From Hymenobacter radiodurans (GTDB lineage: Bacteria > Bacteroidota > Bacteroidia > Cytophagales > Hymenobacteraceae), in NCBI RefSeq assembly GCF_004355185.1, contig NZ_CP037922.1, forward strand, positions 992,001 through 1,056,000: a DNA stretch of 64,000 nucleotides, read 5' to 3'. A program made the translations under genes and the position numbers. Shown here piece after piece: positions 37,203-47,414 of the stretch. The first letter of the stretch is position 1, and the number at the start of each line of letters is the position of its first letter. The notes under the pieces were generated by a model. The model saw only the letters and a program-made list of their open reading frames with translations. It did not search any database and was not told where the DNA came from.

Positions 37203-37652
37203 TTAGCTCGGGGGCGAATCGAGCACGAGCGTTACGGGTCCATCGTTGAGCAAACTTACCTGCATATCCGCCCCAAACTCGCCGGTGGGCACAGGCTGAC
37301 CTAACAGGCCTTCCACTTGCCGCACAAACTGCTGATACAGCGCGTCGGCCAGTGGAGGCGGGGCGGCGCCTATGTAGCTGGGGCGGTTGCCTTTGCGGGC
37401 ATCGGCGAGCAGCGTAAATTGGCTGACCACTAATATTTGCCCCCCAATGTCCTGCACGCTACGATTCATCTTGCCTTCCTCGTCGGAGAAAATGCGCAGT
37501 TGCACAAGTTTACGCGCCATCCAATCGAGGGACTTTGTATCATCGTGGGGGGCAAATCCGGCCAGCACCAGCAGCCCTGGCCCTATTTCCCCTACTGTTC
37601 GGCCCGCCACTACCACGCGGGCCTCCTGCACCCGCTGCACTACTACACGCAT
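37203..37652 (-). CDS. dtd: D-aminoacyl-tRNA deacylase
   Basis: 149 residues from the ATG at 37,652, a normal length. An in-frame extension to 37,697 is unneeded. It hydrolyses D-aminoacyl-tRNAs, including Gly-tRNA(Ala). Seen are [15 protein letters not shown], the catalytic loop [19 protein letters not shown] (SQFTL), and the cross-subunit Gly-cis-Pro-type stretch [20 protein letters not shown]. The G6 motif occurs twice inside this gene, in opposite orientations (37437-37445 and 37547-37555). Confidence 0.96.
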   Translation of the reverse strand: MRVVVQRVQEARVVVAGRTVGEIGPGLLVLAGFAPHDDTKSLDWMARKLVQLRIFSDEEGKMNRSVQDIGGQILVVSQFTLLADARKGNRPSYIGAAPPPLADALYQQFVRQVEGLLGQPVPTGEFGADMQVSLLNDGPVTLVLDSPPS

Positions 37653-37781
37653 CTGAATTTTTGAATTAAGAAAGAGGCAATACGCCCCGAGTCGCAACTG
37701 ATAAGCAAGTAAACCCTTAATCTTGCCTTCTCAAATGAAAGGGCCTGATTTGGGCCGCTCATCGCTAACCGTTCGGCGTCC

Positions 37782-39253
37782 TTGAATCAGCGTTCGTGGC
37801 TACTTTTCCTGGCTTTACTGGTGATAGCGGCCGTGCGGCTGTACGGACTGGCCGGTGCCGCCTTGCCCGATTATGACTCGGTATATAATTGGCAAACCGT
37901 ACAGGAAGTAGCGTCGGGCAACCTTACGCATTTATTTCATCAGGGCGCTCCGCTGTTTTATCTGGTTTTCGCGCCTTTAGTCTGGCTGGGGGGCAATTTT
38001 CATATTTTACAATACGCGAATGCCTTATTGGCCGTGGCGGCAGTGGGCAACCTAGCCGCCTTTGTGGGGCGCGAAGCTCGGTTATCGGCTTGGCAAACGG
38101 CTGGCTTAGTGCTGTTTATTGGCACATCCGTATTCCTGACTTTCTCTGGCCGCGACTTCACCATGAACTCCGGCAATCTGCTACTGTTTGCCGGCTTGCT
38201 ACGGGCATATTATCGTCGTTTGCAAACGCCCAACCGCCAAAGCCTGCTGCGCGCAAGTATCTGGCTTATGCTGGGAATCAGCTTTAATTACCGCTTTTTA
38301 TTTACCGTTCCGATTTTGGTTGCCTTCGAGTTGCTGGCCGCCGATGGCTTGCTGCTTCGGCGCGGGAATGCATGGCGAGTATTGGCAGTTTTGGCTGCGC
38401 CCTTTGTGGTGCTGGGCTTGGTGAGCTGGCTGGTGGAGTTGCCCTTGCAGCGCCAATGGCCAGCGGTGTATTACGGCCTCATTATGCGTGGCGAGCCTAA
38501 TTTGGCCGGCAACGTCGGCATCTTTCGCTTCGATCTGCTCTACTACATTTACTTCCTGCGCGATTTTGAGTCGCCGCTGGTGCTGCTGACGCTGCTGATT
38601 ACGCCGGTGCTGTGGCGGCGCGAGCTGTTTCAGCAGCTGCGGCAGCCGAATCTGGTGCGCTACCTAGCCGTGTGGGGCTACTGCTTTCTGGCAGGCATGT
38701 CGGTGCTTATAAAAGCCCCCGCGGGCTCCTGCTGGCTTACGGCGTGCTCTATGCCCTGGCCTTTCTTAGCCTGCGTCGACTGGTTTCTGGTAGCATGTTG
38801 GGCGTATTGGTGGCGCTGGCGATAGGGTTCAATTTGTACCGCATTGAACGGGAGGTGTATGCATATACCCCCACCAATTATCCGCAGGTGGCCGCGTGGC
38901 TACAGCACCAACGAGTTGATACGCTGATCAGTACGATAGGGCAGGGCGCGGCACCCTTCGTTGCGCCAGTGCCAGTAGCTGTTATTACCGATGAAAACCA
39001 ATTGCTGGCGTTGCGCCAACAAGGTCACCAGTATGTGCTGCTAGATGCTTATTGGCGCGTAGCGGGCGTTCATCGGTTTGAAGCATTGCGTCGCCAGCCA
39101 GTGGTAGCGGCTTGGCGCGAGTTACAGCTCACCTCACCTTTGCTTTTCCTAGAACATTCCGAATATACTGGCTTAACGTATCACCAAACGCTAGCCAGCC
39201 AGCAAGCCGCCGCCCGCGACTCCTTTCAACTGCGGCTGATTAAGCTTGATTGA
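37782..39253 (+). CDS. polytopic membrane protein, glycosyltransferase-C-like (frame-broken)
   Basis: The frame from 37,782 (TTG start; no ATG fits better) has 9 or so membrane segments (LLFLALLVIAAVRLYGL, LVLFIGTSVFLTF, VLAVLAAPFVVLGLVSWLV) and an early acidic loop ALPDYDSVYNW like that of ArnT/PMT-type lipid-linked sugar transferases. It changes frame at AAAAGCCCCCGCGGG. Adding one C at the C5 run 38,717-38,721 joins it to KAPRGLLLAYGVLYALAFLSL and on to 39,253, giving 490 residues with a soluble C-terminal domain. The class assignment is by architecture only. Confidence 0.7.
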
Positions 39254-39285
39254 ATAGATAGTGAGAAGCTAATTATTTAAAGGCC

Positions 39286-39377
39286 GTCATGCAGAGCGGA
39301 GCGAAGCATCTCGCGTGTTTAGTGGGATTACTAATCCTGCGTCAGCGCGCGAGATGCTTCGCTCCGCTCTGCATGAC
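39286..39377. repeat. REP-like inverted repeat with 30-bp perfect arms
   Basis: Positions 39286-39315 (GTCATGCAGAGCGGAGCGAA...) are the exact reverse complement of 39348-39377, around a 32-base centre. It fills the gap between the convergent 37,782 gene and mltG and could end both. The sequence GTCATGC-AGC-GAAGCATCTC belongs to the dispersed family seen also at 35999, 57085 and 60861. Confidence 0.85.
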
Positions 39378-39418
39378 CGTTAGGAGTGTGATTCTAGTGA
39401 TTACGATCTTCAGATAAT

Positions 39419-40492
39419 CTACCGCCGAATCTTTAAGCTGTCGAGCGTGCGTTGGTAGCGGCGGGCGTTGCGGCGGTGTTCGGCGTAGGTGGCGGCGAAA
39501 TCAGAGTAACCGCTAAAGTCGGGGCGGGCGCAGAAGAAAAGGTAACCGTGCGCGGTGGGCTTGAGCACAGCATTCAAACTCTGTCGATTGGCTGAAGTGA
39601 TAGGGCCAGGAGGCAAACCTTTGCGCTTGTAGGTGTTGTAGGGCGAATCCACCAATTTGTCCTTATTGAGCACACGGCGCACGCCAAAGTTACCAATGGC
39701 CCACAGCAGCGTCGGGTCGGCCTGTAGGCGCATGCCTTGGCGCAGCCGGTTGAGATACACGCCCGCAATAATGGGCTTATCCTCCGGCTTGGCCGTTTCA
39801 CGCTGCACGATGCTTGCCAGCACGTGCACCTCCACGGGTGAAAGCTTTAAAGAGTCAGCTCGTTTCTGGCGCTCAGGTGTCCAAAAGCGACGATGCACGG
39901 CCGCCGCCGAATCTAAGAACTGCTCGGCTGAAGTATTCCACAGGAAGCGGTAGGGGCCAGGCAAAAACATGGTCAATACCGTCGTGGTGTCGAGTTGATA
40001 GCGGCGACGTAGAAAGCTGTTGTCCTGTAACAAAGCACGCAGCTTTGCCGAGTCGGCTTCTATCTGGGGGGCAATTTGACCTACTAGCTGCGGCTTGTAT
40101 TTGAACGCGTTCAGCTCAAAAGCTACCGTATCCTGCTGGCCATTCATCAGCTTATCGAGCAAGGCCGCATTGCCAAGGCCAAACTCCAGCCGGTAGCGGC
40201 CTGGTTTTACCTGCCGCGGATACTCCCGATGCTCGGCCAGCCAAGCAAAAGTCTCCGTATCAATGAGTAGCTCTTGCCGCTGAATAGAGTCGAGTACCGC
40301 CTGAAACGAGGAGCCCGTTCGGATGTATAAATAAGCGGGCCCGAAAGGTGAAACGGCCATGTTGGGTTTCCACCACACGCGCCAGGCTGCAACTAGCCCT
40401 GCGCCACCCAACACTAAAATGATGACCAATAAAAAGCCCCCCAGCCAGCGCCAGCGCCGTAGTGAGGAGTGGGAAGAAGCTACTTTATTCAA
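39419..40492 (-). CDS. mltG: endolytic murein transglycosylase
   Basis: 357 residues. MltG cuts nascent glycan strands in the inner-membrane-facing periplasm and limits strand length. One membrane segment (about 16-38), a LysM-like subdomain, then the YceG catalytic domain with the catalytic Glu232 in VLASIVQRETAKPED, IIAGVYLNRLRQGMRLQADPT, NTYKRKGLPPGPI and SLNAVLKPTAHGYLFFCARPDFSGYSDFAATYAEH. Monocistronic. Confidence 0.95.
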   Translation of the reverse strand: MNKVASSHSSLRRWRWLGGFLLVIILVLGGAGLVAAWRVWWKPNMAVSPFGPAYLYIRTGSSFQAVLDSIQRQELLIDTETFAWLAEHREYPRQVKPGRYRLEFGLGNAALLDKLMNGQQDTVAFELNAFKYKPQLVGQIAPQIEADSAKLRALLQDNSFLRRRYQLDTTTVLTMFLPGPYRFLWNTSAEQFLDSAAAVHRRFWTPERQKRADSLKLSPVEVHVLASIVQRETAKPEDKPIIAGVYLNRLRQGMRLQADPTLLWAIGNFGVRRVLNKDKLVDSPYNTYKRKGLPPGPITSANRQSLNAVLKPTAHGYLFFCARPDFSGYSDFAATYAEHRRNARRYQRTLDSLKIRR

Positions 40493-40531
40493 ACCTAATG
40501 GGTATCAACTAATGCGTACAAGCATGGGCAG

Positions 40532-41311
40532 TTAGCCAAGCTTTTCTGCTTTCGCAACGAGGCGCTGCCACACAAAAGTATAATCATCGGGCGGTGCTAC
40601 CCGAATCTGAAACGCCTCTACAGCTGCGGCCGGCGCTTCCGCAAAGGCCTTTCGCACAGCAGCGGCTGGCTCGTTCACACAGCCCGCTTTCTCCAGCCAG
40701 TCGTTCAGCGACATAGGTATAGTGCTGCTAGCTAAAGTCATTGCCTGCACCGTAAGGCCAGCATTGGTCAACGCCTGCTGCCACTCGCTCGGAGCCAGAT
40801 TGCGGGCGTGTGATGGGTCGCGGATGGCTTCCACACGGTTCTGCCATTGGCCCGTTGCGGGGTCATTGTCGGGAATAGTCGTGTCAGCCAGCAAAAAACG
40901 TCCCCCAGGCATCAACACCCGATTAACTTCAGCTAAAAAAGCCGGTACGGACTGGAAATGGTGGGGCGCAATCCGACACGTAACCACGGAGAATCTGGCG
41001 GCCGGAAAAGGCAGCGCTTCCGCCGCACCTTCCTGCCAGCGCACATTCGTAAGGCCGCGGGCAACTTGGTTCTGCTGTGCCTGCGCCAGCATCCCTGATG
41101 AGACGTCTACTCCTACCACCGACTGCACGTGGGGGGCAAACGCTAGGGCCGTGAAGCCCGTACCGGTGGCCACATCCAGTACTGTATCGGTGGGCTGGCA
41201 TGCGGCCTGCGCCAGCAGCCAGTCCAGCGAAGAGGCCGTCCAGGAGTTCCACTGTGCATTGTAGTGGATTGCTTGGCGGTCAAATTGTTCTTTTGCGGAA
41301 GTAGTGGGCAT
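40532..41311 (-). CDS. class I SAM-dependent methyltransferase (UbiE-like)
   Basis: 259 residues with the class I methyltransferase motifs: motif I VLDVATGTGFTALAFA (about 45-60), motif II acidic residue in VVGVDVSSGMLAQAQ, and the post-I stretch EALPFPAARFSVVTCRIAPHHF with NRVLMPGGRFLLAD (motif III). It methylates an unknown small molecule. UbiE/MenG is one possibility, but the sequence diverges from the quinone enzymes I know, so I leave it generic. Not clearly in an operon. Confidence 0.9.
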   Translation of the reverse strand: MPTTSAKEQFDRQAIHYNAQWNSWTASSLDWLLAQAACQPTDTVLDVATGTGFTALAFAPHVQSVVGVDVSSGMLAQAQQNQVARGLTNVRWQEGAAEALPFPAARFSVVTCRIAPHHFQSVPAFLAEVNRVLMPGGRFLLADTTIPDNDPATGQWQNRVEAIRDPSHARNLAPSEWQQALTNAGLTVQAMTLASSTIPMSLNDWLEKAGCVNEPAAAVRKAFAEAPAAAVEAFQIRVAPPDDYTFVWQRLVAKAEKLG

Positions 41312-41339
41312 CGAATTAAGCTTTAGGCATTATTCTCTT

Positions 41340-42827
41340 TTACGCGCCGTGCACCAGCGCGGCTACAGCTTCAGCGAGTTGCTGTTGCCGTTGCTGCCGC
41401 TCAATTTCCACGGGTGGGGCCGAGCGCACTTCGCAGTCAGGAATGGGGCACCGCTCACAGGTTTCGTTCACGATGCGCAGCGGAATGGCCGGGTCGTCGA
41501 TAAACCGAACTTTACGCTTCAGATTTTCATCGCAGAGTAGCCCAACTGTTACGCTTACGGCCGGTTCGGTAGCAGTCGACGCCCGAGCCAGCGTCAGGCA
41601 GATATACTCGTTCTCGGTACCATAGTAGCGGGAACGCTGAGCGCCAATGGCTATAGTGGGTGCACCTGGCTTCGCCTGCAGACGCAGCTCGGCCAGCAGG
41701 CGCAACGAAATCCAGCGCCGGCAGTAGTGCTCATGCAACTCGTTGCCGTGAGGATTGTGCAGGCGGGAGAGGTGCAGTTCCTTAGTCAGCTCGTAAGGCG
41801 CAGCAGCATCTGTCTGATCAAAACGGAGGAAAAACAGGCTTTGAAGGCCAAAATGCCGCGGGAGCAGATTGGTGAGGCGCTGCATGAACATCTCCGGCGA
41901 TACATTGTACTTGGTCAGCAGGCCCAGCCATTGGTTTTCATCCCATTTGGTGGCTTCAAACAGCTTTTGCAGGTCTCGTACCAATGCTTCTTCCTCCATC
42001 AAGAGCGCCCCGGCAAAGTAAGAGGCTTTGAAATTATTGAGTACTTCATCAAATGAGCGCACCGGGAAGCTCGCATTCACATACGGCCGCTCCCGCAGGT
42101 TGAGGTAGTGAAACGCCACCTCCCGACCCAGCACGAAAGCCTCCTGCGCACTGCTCAGGCCAGGCCGGAGCAATAATCGACGGGTTTTGGGCTGAAACAC
42201 CGACCGCAGCCGCCCCAGCGAAGCGTATTCACCCAGCAGCGTTCGGTCCAGTGAATAGCCATATTTATCAGTTAACACGCGCTCCAATTGGCTTGTGTCG
42301 AAAGGAGCAGCGGCGTTGAGCTTTTGCTCCACGGTAAATGTGCGGACGTCCTGCTCCAACTCCTCGAAATAGTTGTCGTGCATCTCCTGGTAGGAGCGCA
42401 GCGCCGCCAGAAAAAAATGCTCTTGCCGCATTTCGTAGTTGCGCCCTATCTCAAATAATGTGCTGATGAAGGCGTTCATTTTGGCCGGTGCATCCGCAAT
42501 TAGTTCCACAATACGCATGGGGTCCAGCCCAAACATCTCCAGCGGAAACTCCTTGAGCAAGTCTGACTGGAGCAGCTCCGAAATGGGCTCCAGCTTCCGG
42601 CTCAGCGTGAGCGATGTAAGCTGATCATAGCTCACACCCAGTGCCTTGCTAAGGCTCAGGATTTTATCAGCTTTCGGATACTTCTTGCCTTTCTCAATCT
42701 CATTGAGATACGATACCGACACATCGCAGGCGCGGGCCATCTCGGCAGGAGTCAGGCCGCGCTCTTGGCGCAATTCGCGCAGCTTTAGCCCAAAAATCAA
42801 TCGTACTATCTGGCCGTGACTCAGCAT
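41340..42827 (-). CDS. XRE-family acyl-CoA-type regulator (RamB/PrpR/ScfR-like) next to the glyoxylate genes
   Basis: 495 residues. N-terminal HTH (about 8-62: LRELRQERGLTPAEMARACDVSVSYLNEIEKGKKYP), a middle IrrE/ImmA-like segment without an HExxH zinc motif (FVLGREVAFHYLNLRE), and a C-terminal domain with three Cys, CERCPIPDC (457, 460, 465), as in the RamB/PrpR/ScfR group. Those proteins sense short-chain acyl-CoA (PrpR with a cofactor Fe-S cluster) and control glyoxylate, methylcitrate or acetate genes in actinobacteria. Here it faces aceB-aceA across a 180-base gap containing a candidate operator. A role in acetate or fatty-acid control is inference from family plus context. Confidence 0.88.
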   Translation of the reverse strand: MLSHGQIVRLIFGLKLRELRQERGLTPAEMARACDVSVSYLNEIEKGKKYPKADKILSLSKALGVSYDQLTSLTLSRKLEPISELLQSDLLKEFPLEMFGLDPMRIVELIADAPAKMNAFISTLFEIGRNYEMRQEHFFLAALRSYQEMHDNYFEELEQDVRTFTVEQKLNAAAPFDTSQLERVLTDKYGYSLDRTLLGEYASLGRLRSVFQPKTRRLLLRPGLSSAQEAFVLGREVAFHYLNLRERPYVNASFPVRSFDEVLNNFKASYFAGALLMEEEALVRDLQKLFEATKWDENQWLGLLTKYNVSPEMFMQRLTNLLPRHFGLQSLFFLRFDQTDAAAPYELTKELHLSRLHNPHGNELHEHYCRRWISLRLLAELRLQAKPGAPTIAIGAQRSRYYGTENEYICLTLARASTATEPAVSVTVGLLCDENLKRKVRFIDDPAIPLRIVNETCERCPIPDCEVRSAPPVEIERQQRQQQLAEAVAALVHGA

Positions 42828-42925
42828 ATTAAAACATATAAGGCAACAGAAATCATTGTTGTCACCTTGAATTTGCGTGTTGGAAGGTTGACAAATCTAC
42901 GCTTTATGAGCGATTACTAAATATT

Positions 42926-42960
42926 AGCGAATATTCGCTTGTTTTATAAAATTCGCTTGT
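42926..42960. promoter_or_regulatory. candidate operator for the aceB promoter
   Basis: AGCGAATATTCGCT (42926-42939) is a perfect 14-bp palindrome. Its right half ATTCGCTTGT (42933-42942) is repeated directly at 42951-42960, 18 bases later. The sites lie on one side of the aceB -7 element and span its -33 element, where a bound regulator would affect initiation. The obvious candidate to bind it is the divergent regulator at 41340-42827. Known RamB/PrpR sites are also short AT-centred palindromes, but the sequence here is different. Confidence 0.55.
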
Positions 42961-42969
42961 GTAAGTTTG
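42938..42969 (+). promoter_or_regulatory. aceB promoter
   Basis: CTTG (42938-42941), 20 bases, then TAAGTTTG (42962-42969), a perfect TAnnTTTG -7 box. Start of transcription would be near 42,976, about 32 bases before the aceB ATG at 43,008. It also shows that an upstream in-frame TTG at 42,939 is not the start. Confidence 0.65.
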
Positions 42970-43007
42970 GTGAGTACTCTATCAAGTTCACCAAATTACC
43001 TTCAGCC

Positions 43008-44636
43008 ATGACCTTTTCTGAGCCACACACAGTCGTATCCGCCCCAAAGTATTTGGCCCCTGAGCGTGTGAAAGTGCTGGGCGATTATAACTCCGAGTTT
43101 GCTGAGATTCTGACGCCTTCAGCATTAGCTTTTGTGGCAGAGCTGCACCGCCGCTTCGACCGTACCCGGCGGGAGTTGCTCACTCGTCGGGTGGCGCGCC
43201 AACGAGAGTTTGCAGCGGGTGTTTTACCCGATTTTCTGCCAGAAACTCGTCTGATTAGGGAAAAGCCGTGGACGGTAGCGCCCCTGCCCACCGATCTGCT
43301 CGACCGTCGGGTAGAAATTACTGGGCCCGTGGAGCGGAAGATGATTATCAACGCTCTGAACTCGGGCGCCAAAGTGTTCATGGCTGATCTGGAAGACTCA
43401 AACGCGCCTACCTGGTCCAACGTCATCGGGGGGCAAATTAACCTGCGCGATGCCGTGCGCCGGACTATATCGCTTAGCACGCCCACGAAAGAATACCGCT
43501 TGAATGAGGAGGTCGCCACGCTCATTGTGCGGCCACGGGGCTGGCATCTACTCGAAAAACATGTATTGGTGGATGGAGAGCCGATCAGCGCAGCGCTATT
43601 TGACTTTGGCCTGTACTTCTTTCATAATGCCCATGAGCTGCTAGCGCGGGGTAGCGGGCCTTATTTCTACCTGCCCAAAATCGAAAGTCACTTGGAGGCT
43701 CGGCTATGGAATGATGTGTTTGGCATTGCCCAATGGTCGCTCAAGATTCCGAAAGGCAGCATCAAAGCAACCGTATTGATCGAGACGCTGCCCGCTAGCT
43801 TCGAGCTACACGAGATTCTGTATGAACTGCGCGAGCACTCGGCTGGCCTGAATTGCGGCCGCTGGGATTATATCTTCTCCTACATCAAGCGCCTAGGTCT
43901 GAATCCGAACTATCGTTTGCCCGACCGTGCTCAAGTAACCATGACGGTGCCTTTTATGGCAGCTTACTCCCAGCTTGTTATTCAAACCTGCCACCGTCGG
44001 GGCGTGCATGCCATTGGCGGTATGGCCGCCCAAATTCCCATCAAGAACGACCCGGAGGCCAATGAAGCCGCGCTGGAAAAAGTACGCCAGGATAAAGTAC
44101 GTGAAGCTAAAAATGGCCACGATGGTACCTGGGTGGCGCATCCTGGCCTAGTGCCCATAGCACTGGCGGTGTTTGATGAGCTGATGCCCGGTGCCAACCA
44201 AATAGAGCGCAAGCGGGAAGACGTACGCGTAACGGCTGCCGACTTAGTGCAGGCGCCCGAAGGCACCATTACCGAGGCTGGCTTGCAACTTAACATTGAT
44301 GTGGCTATTCGCTACCTCGAAGCGTGGCTGGGGGGCAATGGGTGCGTGCCGATTTATAATTTGATGGAAGATGCCGCTACAGCCGAAATCTCGCGGGCGC
44401 AGGTGTGGCAGTGGCTACACACGCCCGGCACCACATTGCAGGATGGCCGCCCCGTTACGCTGGAACTGTACCGCTCCCTTATTACCGATCAGATAGCCCA
44501 GATGCGTAAGGCAGTAGGGGAGGAGCAATTCACAAAAGGGCACTATGAGCAAGCTGCCCGCCTCTTCGACCGCCTCGTGACCAGCCAGGAATTCACCGAG
44601 TTTCTGACTTTGCCCGCCTACGAACAGTTGGCGTAA
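43008..44636 (+). CDS. aceB: malate synthase A
   Basis: 542 residues from the ATG at 43,008. It condenses glyoxylate with acetyl-CoA to malate, the second step of the glyoxylate bypass. The features seen are [33 protein letters not shown], the family signature [20 protein letters not shown], and AVGGMAAQ-like [17 protein letters not shown] with [14 protein letters not shown]. Followed by aceA after 104 bases on the same strand. Expression is probably controlled by the divergent regulator. Contains two G6 motif copies in different frames (43428, read GGQ; 44330, read GGN). Confidence 0.97.
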   Translation: MTFSEPHTVVSAPKYLAPERVKVLGDYNSEFAEILTPSALAFVAELHRRFDRTRRELLTRRVARQREFAAGVLPDFLPETRLIREKPWTVAPLPTDLLDRRVEITGPVERKMIINALNSGAKVFMADLEDSNAPTWSNVIGGQINLRDAVRRTISLSTPTKEYRLNEEVATLIVRPRGWHLLEKHVLVDGEPISAALFDFGLYFFHNAHELLARGSGPYFYLPKIESHLEARLWNDVFGIAQWSLKIPKGSIKATVLIETLPASFELHEILYELREHSAGLNCGRWDYIFSYIKRLGLNPNYRLPDRAQVTMTVPFMAAYSQLVIQTCHRRGVHAIGGMAAQIPIKNDPEANEAALEKVRQDKVREAKNGHDGTWVAHPGLVPIALAVFDELMPGANQIERKREDVRVTAADLVQAPEGTITEAGLQLNIDVAIRYLEAWLGGNGCVPIYNLMEDAATAEISRAQVWQWLHTPGTTLQDGRPVTLELYRSLITDQIAQMRKAVGEEQFTKGHYEQAARLFDRLVTSQEFTEFLTLPAYEQLA

Positions 44637-44740
44637 GCTCGCCCAAACTTCCGCTTTGTATTGCTAAAAAAGCTGCTCTACTGAGTAGCCTGGGCATGCT
44701 ATGCCCCATCTCATCGCCACTTTCTAACCTATAAACTGCC

Positions 44741-46027
44741 ATGAACAAGCTCGAACGCATCGCCGCCATCAACCACGACTGGACAACCAATCCACGCTGG
44801 AAAGGCATTACCCGGCCTTACACTGCCGAGGAGGTAGTGAAGCTGCAAAACTCTATTAAAATTGAGTACTCGTTGGCCCGACAAGGTGCGGAGCGTTTGT
44901 GGCGGCTCTTGCACTCTGAGGAATATGTAGCCGGACTAGGGGCGCTCACCGGCAACCAAGCCGTGCAGGAAGTACAGGCTGGGCTAAATGCTATCTATCT
45001 CAGCGGCTGGCAGGTAGCCGCCGATGCTAACGGCGCTGGCCAGATGTATCCCGACCAAAGCCTTTACCCCGCCGACAGCGTGCCCAATGTGGTAAAACGC
45101 ATCAATAATGCGCTGCTCCGCGCTGATCAGATTCAAAACCTAACGGGTGAGGGTAGTGTGCATTGGCTGGTTCCTATCGTGGCAGATGCCGAAGCTGGTT
45201 TTGGGGGCAACCTCAATGCGTTTGAGTTGATGAAGATGATGATTGAGGCGGGTGCCGCTGGAGTGCACTTCGAGGATCAGCTGTCATCGGCGAAGAAATG
45301 CGGACATCTGGGGGGCAAAGTTCTGGTGCCAACCCAAGAAGCTATTAATAAACTGGTTGCTGCCCGCCTAGCGGCCGATGTGCTGGGTGTGCCAACGCTG
45401 GTAGTAGCCCGCACCGACGCCGATGCCGCCGACCTCATCACCAGCGACGTAGATGAGCGCGACCAACCCTTTGTAATTACGGAGGATGGCCGCACCAACG
45501 AAGGGTTTTACCGCGTGCGCCCTGGCGTAGAATCGTGCATTGCCCGCGGCTTGGCCTACGCACCCTATGCCGATCTGCTGTGGATGGAAACGTCGCATCC
45601 TGATCTGGGACAAGCGCGGCAGTTTGCGGAAGCTATTCATGCGCAGTATCCGGGAAAACTGCTGGCTTACAACTGTTCACCTTCCTTCAATTGGGCCAGC
45701 AAGCTGAGCGTGGAGCAAATGGAGAGTTTCCGGGAAGAACTTGCGGCGTTGGGCTACAAGTTTCAATTTATTACGCTGGCTGGCTTCCATGCGCTGAACA
45801 CCAGCATGTTTGAGCTTGCCCAAGCCTACCGGGAGCGCGGCATGGCTGGCTACTCCGAACTCCAGGAGCGGGAATTTGCCTTACAGAAATCTGGCTTCAA
45901 GGCCGTTAAACATCAGGCGTTCGTGGGAACGGGCTACTTCGATGCCGTGCAAAATGTGGTGTCGGGGGGCAAAACCAGCACGGCCGCATTGGTTGGCTCA
46001 ACGGAGGAAGCGCAGTTTCACGGGTAA
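44741..46027 (+). CDS. aceA: isocitrate lyase
   Basis: 428 residues. It splits isocitrate to succinate and glyoxylate, opening the glyoxylate bypass for growth on acetate or fatty acids. Landmarks are [30 protein letters not shown], the catalytic-Cys signature [51 protein letters not shown], and [15 protein letters not shown]. It is the second gene of aceB-aceA and is closed by the terminator at 46055-46096. Contains two G6 motif copies (45310, 45964). Confidence 0.97.
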   Translation: MNKLERIAAINHDWTTNPRWKGITRPYTAEEVVKLQNSIKIEYSLARQGAERLWRLLHSEEYVAGLGALTGNQAVQEVQAGLNAIYLSGWQVAADANGAGQMYPDQSLYPADSVPNVVKRINNALLRADQIQNLTGEGSVHWLVPIVADAEAGFGGNLNAFELMKMMIEAGAAGVHFEDQLSSAKKCGHLGGKVLVPTQEAINKLVAARLAADVLGVPTLVVARTDADAADLITSDVDERDQPFVITEDGRTNEGFYRVRPGVESCIARGLAYAPYADLLWMETSHPDLGQARQFAEAIHAQYPGKLLAYNCSPSFNWASKLSVEQMESFREELAALGYKFQFITLAGFHALNTSMFELAQAYRERGMAGYSELQEREFALQKSGFKAVKHQAFVGTGYFDAVQNVVSGGKTSTAALVGSTEEAQFHG

Positions 46028-46054
46028 GATTAAGCGGCAATTCACTGTTGCGTA

Positions 46055-46096
46055 TTCAAAAGGGCGTCCGGTGTATACCGGACGCCCTTTTTTGAA
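46055..46096. terminator. bidirectional terminator between aceA and rnd
   Basis: TTCAAAAGGGCGTCCGGT and a near-complement ACCGGACGCCCTTTTTTGAA flank a 3-4-base loop. It separates convergent aceA (stop 46,027) and rnd (stop 46,119). Confidence 0.92.
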
Positions 46097-46118
46097 TTAG
46101 CGAAAAAATTGTTCAACA

Positions 46119-47306
46119 CTAATTGGAATGATCGAAAGGCTGGGCAATCTGGCTGTAATCCAGCGAGTGACGCTGGGCCGTTTCGCGCAGAATAGTTTGT
46201 TGCCAAGGACGTAAAACGTGTTCAGTGCCCAGCTCAATGATATCCGCTACAAGTCGGTTGGATAGCACGAGGTTCGCCACGTAGCTATTCATGTCAGCCG
46301 TGATATGATTCTTCAGTTGCATCAGCAATTGTTCGCGTGCATCGGCGCGGGCGGCTTTTTCTCCGCTGAGTCGGCGCCGAAACGGGAAGCGCCGTTGCTC
46401 ACCAGTAGCGGCGGGCTCTGGCACGGGCACAAACGTATCAGACGAAAGCGCTGCCAATTGATCCAGATAAGGTGCACGCTTCAATTCGGGATGCAAACCG
46501 CGGGCTGCTTTCCAGTCGCTGAGGTCGCGGGGCGTATCGCGCACTAGCTCCGACAGGCGGTCGTTGGCAAATACCATGTAAGGCGGCCGATCCAGTTGCT
46601 TCGCCACTTGGTCGCGCAACATATACAGGTCACGGAACAAAGGCAGCTCACCCGGCAGAATACGGTATTTGCCAGCAATACGCAGGTACGGACGCTCGTC
46701 GCGGGTGTAGCGAACTAGCTCAAGGGCAGCATTTTCTTCGTCAGCCCAATGAGCACGGCCCAATGCTTCCAGCTTGACCTTGAGCCGGTCAGCCAGTTCA
46801 AACAGATAAATAACGTCGTTGGCCGCGTACACCTTTTGAGCATCCGTCAGCGGGCGCTTCAGCCAGTTCGACTTCTGCTCGCCTTTATCTACTTCTAAGC
46901 CGAGCTCTGCCTGAATGAGGCGGCCCAGAGAGATGTTGTTGTCGGCTTCCGCTAGCAGTGTGTACTGCACGCTGGTATCGGTGATGTGGCGCACGTGCAC
47001 CCCGTACAGCTCATCCAGCAGCAGAATATCCGATTTGCAACTATGGAATACCTTCTCAATAGCCGGGTCGCGCAACAATTCCCAAATGGGCTCCAGCTCT
47101 TCGGCCGGATTGGTAAGCGGTAGCGGGTCGATCAGATAGGCGGTTGAGCCGTCAAATATCTGAATCAGAGCAAGATTGCGGCCGTAGCGGTGGCGCATGT
47201 CATCAAACTCCAGATCCACGGCCAAGCGCGATGCTTTCCGCATGGCATCGGCCGCGGCCTGTACGGCGCCATGGGTAGTTAGGTATTGTATATCAGGTTG
47301 TAACAT
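46119..47306 (-). CDS. rnd: ribonuclease D-like 3'-5' exonuclease with HRDC domain
   Basis: 395 residues from the ATG at 47,306. DEDD-type exonuclease motifs: Exo I LAVDLEFDDMRHRYGR, Exo II KVFHSCKSDILLLDELYG, Exo III YAANDVIYLFELADRL. The C-terminal part has the HRDC features LFRDLYMLRDQVAKQLDRPPYMVFANDRL and DLSDWKAARGLHPELK. It processes the 3' ends of tRNA and other stable RNA. A start at 47,369 is rejected because a perfect -7 box (47367-47374) lies on top of it. Confidence 0.93.
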   Translation of the reverse strand: MLQPDIQYLTTHGAVQAAADAMRKASRLAVDLEFDDMRHRYGRNLALIQIFDGSTAYLIDPLPLTNPAEELEPIWELLRDPAIEKVFHSCKSDILLLDELYGVHVRHITDTSVQYTLLAEADNNISLGRLIQAELGLEVDKGEQKSNWLKRPLTDAQKVYAANDVIYLFELADRLKVKLEALGRAHWADEENAALELVRYTRDERPYLRIAGKYRILPGELPLFRDLYMLRDQVAKQLDRPPYMVFANDRLSELVRDTPRDLSDWKAARGLHPELKRAPYLDQLAALSSDTFVPVPEPAATGEQRRFPFRRRLSGEKAARADAREQLLMQLKNHITADMNSYVANLVLSNRLVADIIELGTEHVLRPWQQTILRETAQRHSLDYSQIAQPFDHSN

Positions 47307-47366
47307 GGAAAAGCAAAACGAAAAACGAGCCGCGAAAGTCAGGCAGTAGGCCGGGGGGCATTTACC

Positions 47367-47374
47367 CAAAGGTA
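47367..47374 (-). promoter_or_regulatory. -7 box of rnd
   Basis: TACCTTTG on the minus strand is a perfect TAnnTTTG match. Transcription would start near 47,360, about 55 bases before the rnd ATG. A reverse-reading G6 motif (47384-47392) lies directly upstream. Confidence 0.5.
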
Positions 47375-47414
47375 GGCAGGACTGGGGGGCAAAAGCAACG
47401 TTGGTGCCCGGCCG

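Noticed and set aside
46055..46096. Member of the REP-like repeat family
   Set aside because: It is a stem with A/T-tracts between convergent genes and shares no sequence with the GCATGACGTTC repeats; it is an ordinary terminator.
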